Part shown: one piece after another, positions 40,390 to 44,602 of the stretch
Position numbering within the stretch: the stretch's first letter is position 1
Layout: every line of letters starts with the position of its first letter
Source of the DNA: an uncultured bacterium
GTDB lineage: Bacteria > Planctomycetota > UBA8108 > UBA1146
Reading direction: 5' to 3'
DNA length: 44,602 nucleotides
Assembly: GCA_937876125.1 (NCBI GenBank)
Contig: CALEHF010000310.1
Span: 1-44,602 of the forward strand
Notes under the pieces: generated by a model
The model's input: only the letters and a program-made list of their open reading frames with translations
The model's database searches: none
Told to the model about the DNA's origin: nothing
Translations under genes and position numbers: made by a program

Positions 40390-41274
40390 TTAGAAGTTCT
40401 CGAAGTCCAGCTTCGGCGATGCCTTGGACTTCAGCATCCGCACGATCAACCAAGCCCCGATCGTCAACCCGATCAACATGGTGACCACCGCCAGTACGGC
40501 GATGAGTCCAGAGAAGATCGTGTCGTAGCGGAGGAGGCCGGGTGCTCCGAGCAGGTAGTTCCAATCGTGGATGATCCCTCCCTGCCCCGACGTGTCTCCT
40601 CCCGGCATCATTCCCATTCCCGGGGCGACCAAAGGGAGCGCGAGCGCGCGGGCATCTCCCATGTAGACCGATACTCCCCACAGATTCGTCGCGAACCAAC
40701 AGAGTGCGACCGACATCCCGAAGAAGTCCTTCTGTTTCCTGAAGATGAACAAGGTGGCGATCGGCGCCGCGAGCTGGGTGATCGTTCCCCCTGCGATGTG
40801 GAACCACTGCCCAAAGTGGCGGAAGATCGCGTGGCCCGCTTCGTGAATGCCGAGATTGATGCCATCGAACATGCTGCGGTATGGCTCGCTCGAGCCGAGA
40901 TGGCGCGCGAAGGTCGACGCGAGATAGAGCCACAGCAGGATCCGAAACCACGGCATCCGCCCCTCGCACCACTCCTTAGCGAGAGCCGGCTGCCGGAGCG
41001 CACTGGCCATGATCGCCGCGGAGAGGGTTGTCGGGCGGGTGGAGACTCGGGTCTGGGTGAGGCTCGTCTGGTGCCCGTTTGGTGGGGGCCTGGTCGGTGG
41101 GGCGGGCGCATTCAGGATCGGATCCCGGACCTCCGGGTCGAGTCCCGGCTGTGGCGAAGACCGGTCGCTCTCTCGGGCGAGGCAGGTCGGGCAGACCGTT
41201 GCTCCAGCCGCGTCGGGCGTGAAGCTCTCGAGACATCGAGAGCAAAGGCTGCGGGTGTGGGGGACTCCGGACAT
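40390..41274 (-). CDS. Membrane zinc metalloprotease (M50-like) with N-terminal zinc ribbon
   Basis: A 294-residue membrane protein. The N-terminus carries four cysteines in two pairs (Cys11, Cys14, Cys28, Cys31), a zinc-ribbon pattern. A proline-rich linker (about residues 50-85) is followed by several hydrophobic helices. [13 protein letters not shown] gives the HExxH zinc site (His144, Glu145, His148), as in site-2 or M50-type proteases, and the [11 protein letters not shown] region may hold a third ligand. The ATG at 41274 follows a strong AGGAGG, so upstream starts were rejected. It would cleave within or near the membrane; the substrate is unknown. It converges with the coiled-coil gene, and a SEC-C gene lies divergently 160 bp away. 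Confidence 0.8.
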   Translation of the reverse strand: MSGVPHTRSLCSRCLESFTPDAAGATVCPTCLARESDRSSPQPGLDPEVRDPILNAPAPPTRPPPNGHQTSLTQTRVSTRPTTLSAAIMASALRQPALAKEWCEGRMPWFRILLWLYLASTFARHLGSSEPYRSMFDGINLGIHEAGHAIFRHFGQWFHIAGGTITQLAAPIATLFIFRKQKDFFGMSVALCWFATNLWGVSVYMGDARALALPLVAPGMGMMPGGDTSGQGGIIHDWNYLLGAPGLLRYDTIFSGLIAVLAVVTMLIGLTIGAWLIVRMLKSKASPKLDFENF

Positions 41275-41433
41275 CAAACCTCCTCTCTCCCTCCATCGAC
41301 CTCTCGAGGGCGTGCGCTGAAGCGTTTCCCCGAGGGTCCGCACGGCCGCTCCGATGAACCGAGACTTCTCACGCGAAGTTCTGACTCAGGGCAGAGGGAC
41401 TCCGGTACGATCGGTTCGAAACAAGGAGGCTCG

Positions 41434-41910
41434 GTGGAACACGCAGGGTGGATTCGCGACACGATTGAGAGCTGGGTGGGGGAGTACCTCGACGCCGCGG
41501 CGGGGCACGCGATTGCCGGCTCGATCGTACCGATCGCGGAAGAATTGCTCGTCACCTACCTCTTCCAGGCGTGCGCAGTGCGAGGAATCCCCCCCGGAGA
41601 GCTCGAAAAGCGCGACCTCAAAGAGGCGCTGCTCGAGGGGATGCAGAGCTTCAAGCTCGCGGAGAAGCTCAGAAAGAGGGTCCCCCAGACGATCGGCGAC
41701 TTCATTTCGGACCTCGGGCGGCGCGGGCGTCTCTTCGATGGAGAAGTGCTCGGGAAGTATGTCGGGGCACTGCGTGAGGCGTATCTCGACGCGACCGCGG
41801 AGAAACCGAAGCCGGTGGTCCGCCCCGCCGACAAGATTGGGCGGAATGACCCGTGCCCGTGCGGAAGTGGCCGGAAGTACAAGAAGTGCTGCATGAGTGG
41901 AATGCCGTAG
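41434..41910 (+). CDS. SEC-C motif protein
   Basis: A 158-residue soluble protein. A helical N-terminal region of unknown function is followed by a C-terminal SEC-C zinc-binding motif ([17 protein letters not shown]), best known from the tail of SecA and from many small uncharacterised proteins. The GTG at 41434 is preceded by AAGGAGG with 5-nt spacing, a strong start signal; no ATG fits as well. The motif coordinates zinc and may mediate contact with SecB-like proteins or nucleic acid. The gene is monocistronic, as the next gene is convergent. Confidence 0.8.
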   Translation: MEHAGWIRDTIESWVGEYLDAAAGHAIAGSIVPIAEELLVTYLFQACAVRGIPPGELEKRDLKEALLEGMQSFKLAEKLRKRVPQTIGDFISDLGRRGRLFDGEVLGKYVGALREAYLDATAEKPKPVVRPADKIGRNDPCPCGSGRKYKKCCMSGMP

Positions 41911-41943
41911 CCGCCCGCTCCCCGCCGCAGAGCTCCCCGCCCC

Positions 41944-43041
41944 TCAACTCCCCGGAACGAAGACGATCTTCCGCACGCCCTCCGCCCTCCTGGCGAAGCG
42001 TCGATAGGCATCGGGTCCCTCGGCGAGGGGGACCGCGCTCTCTGAGATCATCGCTTCGACCGGCACCGCTACCCGTCCCGCCACGACTTCCGGCAGCAAT
42101 CGATCGAGGATCGATCGGACCGGCGCGCGCCCCGCGCGATAAGTGAGGTTCTGGTCGTAGAGATCTCCTGGCGAGAAGGAAAATGCCGACTGAGTGTGCA
42201 CCCCGACCGTTGCGAGAGTTCCTCCCGCTGCGACGAGGGTGAGCGCGAGCCCCTGCGCGGCGGGTGAGCCGACCGCTTCGACCACCGCCATCGCACCTCC
42301 CGTCTCCTGCGTGCGGGGATCACGGGCGAGCACGGCCGCGGACTCGTCGGGGTGCGCGGCGACGGCACCGAGGGTGGCAGCGACGCGGCGCCGCTCCTCG
42401 ATCGGATCGATCGCGAACACTCGAGCGACCCCGAGTTGCAGCGCCGCAGAGACCGCCGCGAGCCCCACCGCGCCACACCCGACGACGGCGATCGTCATCT
42501 CTTTCGCTTGCTCGGTCCTCGAAGGGTACCGGACGCCGAGCGCGCTCTCCGCCGCGAACCACCCCGTCGTGAAGTTGTCGCCGAGAAGTAGTGCCGTCTC
42601 CTCGCTCACCATCGGCGGCACGCGGACCAGAGTGCTGTCGGCGAGAGGGATGCGCACCCGCTCCGCCTGTGCTCCGTCGAGGCCCAGCTCTCCCACCTCA
42701 GGCCTAAAGCCGAGGAGCGCTCCCTCGCGACAGCGTGCGCTCAGCTCATGCCGACAGGGGTGGCAGCGACCGCAGCTGCTGGTGAACGGAGCGAGAACCA
42801 AGTCACCCGCCGAAAAGGCGTGCATCCCGTTCCCCGCGTCGATGATCGTCCCGACCAACTCGTGCCCCGGGATCGTCCCCGCTCGCATCGGTTCTCGTCC
42901 GGTGTAAGGGTGCAAGTCGGAACCGCAGAGTCCGGCGAGTCGCACCGAAACGATGGCATCGCGATCGGCGACCACGACCGGCTCGGGGAGGTCGCGTCGA
43001 AAGTCGATTTCATGAGGTGCGGTGAAGACGAGACCGTTCAT
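41944..43041 (-). CDS. Zinc-dependent alcohol dehydrogenase family oxidoreductase
   Basis: A 365-residue medium-chain dehydrogenase/reductase. The catalytic zinc ligands Cys39 (GLCGSDLH) and His60-Glu61 (PGHELVG) are present. The structural zinc cysteines at 90, 93, 96 and 104 are complete. The Rossmann fold has VVGCGAVGLAAV and an acidic residue after the second strand (FAIDPIEERR), favouring NAD. The ATG at 43041 follows AAGGAA; an upstream ATG at 43089 lacks support. The substrate (alcohol, polyol or formaldehyde-type) cannot be told. It stands alone, convergent with the SEC-C gene and divergent from the DUF3592-like gene. Confidence 0.9.
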   Translation of the reverse strand: MNGLVFTAPHEIDFRRDLPEPVVVADRDAIVSVRLAGLCGSDLHPYTGREPMRAGTIPGHELVGTIIDAGNGMHAFSAGDLVLAPFTSSCGRCHPCRHELSARCREGALLGFRPEVGELGLDGAQAERVRIPLADSTLVRVPPMVSEETALLLGDNFTTGWFAAESALGVRYPSRTEQAKEMTIAVVGCGAVGLAAVSAALQLGVARVFAIDPIEERRRVAATLGAVAAHPDESAAVLARDPRTQETGGAMAVVEAVGSPAAQGLALTLVAAGGTLATVGVHTQSAFSFSPGDLYDQNLTYRAGRAPVRSILDRLLPEVVAGRVAVPVEAMISESAVPLAEGPDAYRRFARRAEGVRKIVFVPGS

Positions 43042-43234
43042 CCGTTCCTTCCCGATCGTGGGGTTTCTGCCTGACGACCCTATGATCAACGATCCTGGAC
43101 CTCATCGCCCAAAAATCTCAACTCGCACCGCGGCTTGCGTTCGCTGCTCCGATGAAGAAGACTCGTCCGTCACAACCGTCGCGCAGCTCCTTCGTCAGAT
43201 GTGAGCCGTCCCACGCAGAACGAGAGTCAGAACG

Positions 43235-43834
43235 ATGCACGACTTTGCAGACCCGATCGATCGCAACTCTATGGGGGGGCGCCTCCGCCGCCTGATCGGT
43301 GGCTGCTTCATCTCGCTCGCGCTCCTTCTCTCGGTCGGGTACGGCGCAATCTGGTGGCAGATGCGAGCCGCCCAGGATGAGGCGCGCCGCTCCCTCGAGT
43401 GGCCGCGCGTGGCCGCCGTCATCACTCAAAGCGAAGTCGGCGACATGACGGGGCTCACCCCGACCGACGCTCGCCCGACTCGACGGACAGGCCCGGCCTA
43501 CCGCGCGGTCCTCGAGTACACCTACGACCTGGAGGGGAATCTCTACACCGGCAATCGCCTGCGGGTGGGGATCACCATCGAAGAGACCGAACAGGCGGCG
43601 CGCACTCTGTTGGCTCCGTACCCGGTCGGCACTCAGACGGAGGCCTCCGTCGATCCGGAGGATCCGAGTCGTGCGGTCCTCGTCGCGGGACCCGCAACCT
43701 TTGACAACACGCACTTCTACGCGTTCGGCGGTGGCTTCCTCGCGATCTTCATCGCACTCGCCTTTGTCGCGCGTCAGATCTTGCGCGCGGGGGACCCCGT
43801 GAAGCGCAGATCGCGTCCCCCCCCCTCGGTCTAA
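43235..43834 (+). CDS. DUF3592-like membrane protein
   Basis: A 199-residue inner-membrane protein with a basic N-terminus, helix 1 (about residues 20-40), an extracytoplasmic domain and helix 2 (about 162-182). The middle part has the DUF3592 character: SLEWPRVAAVITQSEV, then AVLEYTYDLEGNLYTGNRL and YPVGTQTEASVDPEDPSRAV. Function is unknown; such proteins are common in planctomycetes and proteobacteria. The ATG at 43235 gives the usual short cytoplasmic lead. The preceding 190 bp are shared with the divergent alcohol dehydrogenase gene. Confidence 0.78.
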   Translation: MHDFADPIDRNSMGGRLRRLIGGCFISLALLLSVGYGAIWWQMRAAQDEARRSLEWPRVAAVITQSEVGDMTGLTPTDARPTRRTGPAYRAVLEYTYDLEGNLYTGNRLRVGITIEETEQAARTLLAPYPVGTQTEASVDPEDPSRAVLVAGPATFDNTHFYAFGGGFLAIFIALAFVARQILRAGDPVKRRSRPPPSV

Positions 43835-44049
43835 TCGTGCCTTCGGCGCGCCCGAGGGGTGAGCGGCGACCCGATGCTTGACGGCGCCCATTCTCTGCGT
43901 AACGATGGAGCATCGCTTCACCGTACAGGGCTGTACACGCCGATCGACAACCCGGTCCGAGCCGCTCTTCCGCGGCTCGTCATCCTCGTTCCCCGAGGAG
44001 GTCTCTTCGTCGGAACGAGAGTTCGACGAGCGGAGGACCGATTGCGTGA

Positions 44050-44602
44050 TGGCCGAAGCGGAGACCTCTCCTCTCCCCTCGACTTCCGCGACCCCGATTT
44101 TCAGTTCGAGGGTCTGGAACGTTCCCGCAACCGAATGCTTCGCTGTTCTTCTCGAACCTCACGCTGACCGGGAGCGAGACCGATGCCGGGCCCCTCTTCA
44201 TCGATATTCCGATCTCGGTCCAGTCGCCGACGAACGTGCAGGCGATCTCGTTCGGTGTCGAACTCAAGTTCGGGCTCTCGTTCCTCGATGCCTTTTTCAC
44301 GCCGGCTCCGGGGGTCGTCGTCGATGTCGTCGGGTTCGAACAGCTCGGGGATCGCTACTTCGTGTCGATCGCCTCGACCTCTTGTGACAGCTCGATTCAG
44401 TCGATCATCGACGTCGATCCGTCTCCGATCGGAACTTTGCATCTCACCCTCGAGGCGGGAGTCCCCTTCCGCAGGATTCAATTCTTGGAGGAAGCAACGA
44501 TCGCGGGAGAGCTGCGCCGATCGACCATCGTCGACGACCTGCGCGCAGACCATCAGCCGCAGATCTTCGTGGGGGACGGCGCCAGATACGTGCGAGGAGG
44601 CG
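44050..44602 (+). pseudogene. 5'-truncated cohesin-like secreted-protein fragment (runs off window)
   Basis: One plus-strand frame is open from just after a TGA (44047-44049) to the end of the window with no ATG or GTG near its beginning. From about 44130 it reads as a cohesin-like beta domain: LFFSNLTLTGSETDAGPLF, IPISVQSPTNVQAISFGVEL, then VVVDVVGFEQLGDRYFVSIA and IGTLHLTLEAGV. Such domains occur in long secreted proteins of planctomycetes, which normally begin with a signal peptide that is absent here. The gene is therefore 5'-truncated or frameshifted. Its downstream end is not visible. Confidence 0.6.

Overview
This is a GC-rich, gene-dense bacterial chromosome window. The gene repertoire suggests a planctomycete (phylum Planctomycetota), but this is inference: no rRNA or other phylogenetic marker is present. 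The clues are a PilX-like surface protein with a decayed copy of itself, a cohesin-like secreted-protein fragment, an HTTM-type fragment, an RRM RNA-binding protein, an ECF sigma factor with a cysteine-rich tail, and many GTG or TTG starts. No rRNA, tRNA, CRISPR array, replication origin or intact insertion sequence was seen.

Layout. (1) Positions 1-1728 hold the start of a minus-strand RRM protein gene, a long intergenic stretch and an ECF sigma factor followed by three tandem 20-bp repeats. (2) Positions 2102-7408 hold a tightly overlapping envelope operon: a small YgaP-like membrane protein, an MMPL/RND permease, a LolA-like lipoprotein-sorting protein and an outer-membrane barrel, probably a lipid or hydrophobic-cargo trafficking system. 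A very large MscK-type mechanosensitive channel and a GshB-like ATP-grasp ligase follow (7546-12363). (3) Positions 12922-21954 hold an amine/amino-acid cluster on the plus strand: aldehyde dehydrogenase, class-III aminotransferase, nitrilase-family amidase, Orn/Lys/Arg decarboxylase, ATP-grasp ligase and a C45-type Ntn acyltransferase/hydrolase. Three of its junctions are 4-nt overlaps. I read it as one pathway that makes or breaks an amide-linked amine; I cannot assign the exact chemistry. (4) Positions 21955-23206 form a gene graveyard (HTTM remnant, histidine-kinase stub), followed by PEP carboxylase. (5) Positions 26089-29436 hold a broken integrase-type transposase touching the 3' end of a PilX-like gene, then a divergent cardiolipin synthase.

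(6) Positions 29431-39286 hold a long minus-strand signalling operon. In transcription order it encodes a REC-HPt protein, a REC/HD-GYP regulator, an internally deleted TonB-dependent receptor, a shortened periplasmic binding protein, a sensor histidine kinase, a type II pseudopilin, a membrane HD-GYP phosphodiesterase and a HAMP membrane protein. It continues, probably, with a thioredoxin-like protein and a PAS/degenerate-receiver protein. Most junctions in the first half are 4-nt overlaps. The output appears to be cyclic-di-GMP hydrolysis.

The most striking single gene is the thioredoxin-like one (30687-31121). Its reading frame is interrupted by one TGA exactly where the first cysteine of the CxxC motif belongs. 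A perfect 7-bp hairpin lies 17 nt downstream, so this is very probably a selenoprotein with a bacterial SECIS element.

(7) Positions 39599-44602 hold a coiled-coil protein with a duplicated module and a histidine-less HisKA-like tail, a 21-bp perfect inverted repeat between convergent genes, a zinc-ribbon M50-like protease, a SEC-C protein, a zinc alcohol dehydrogenase, a DUF3592-like protein and a 5'-truncated cohesin-like fragment that runs off the window.
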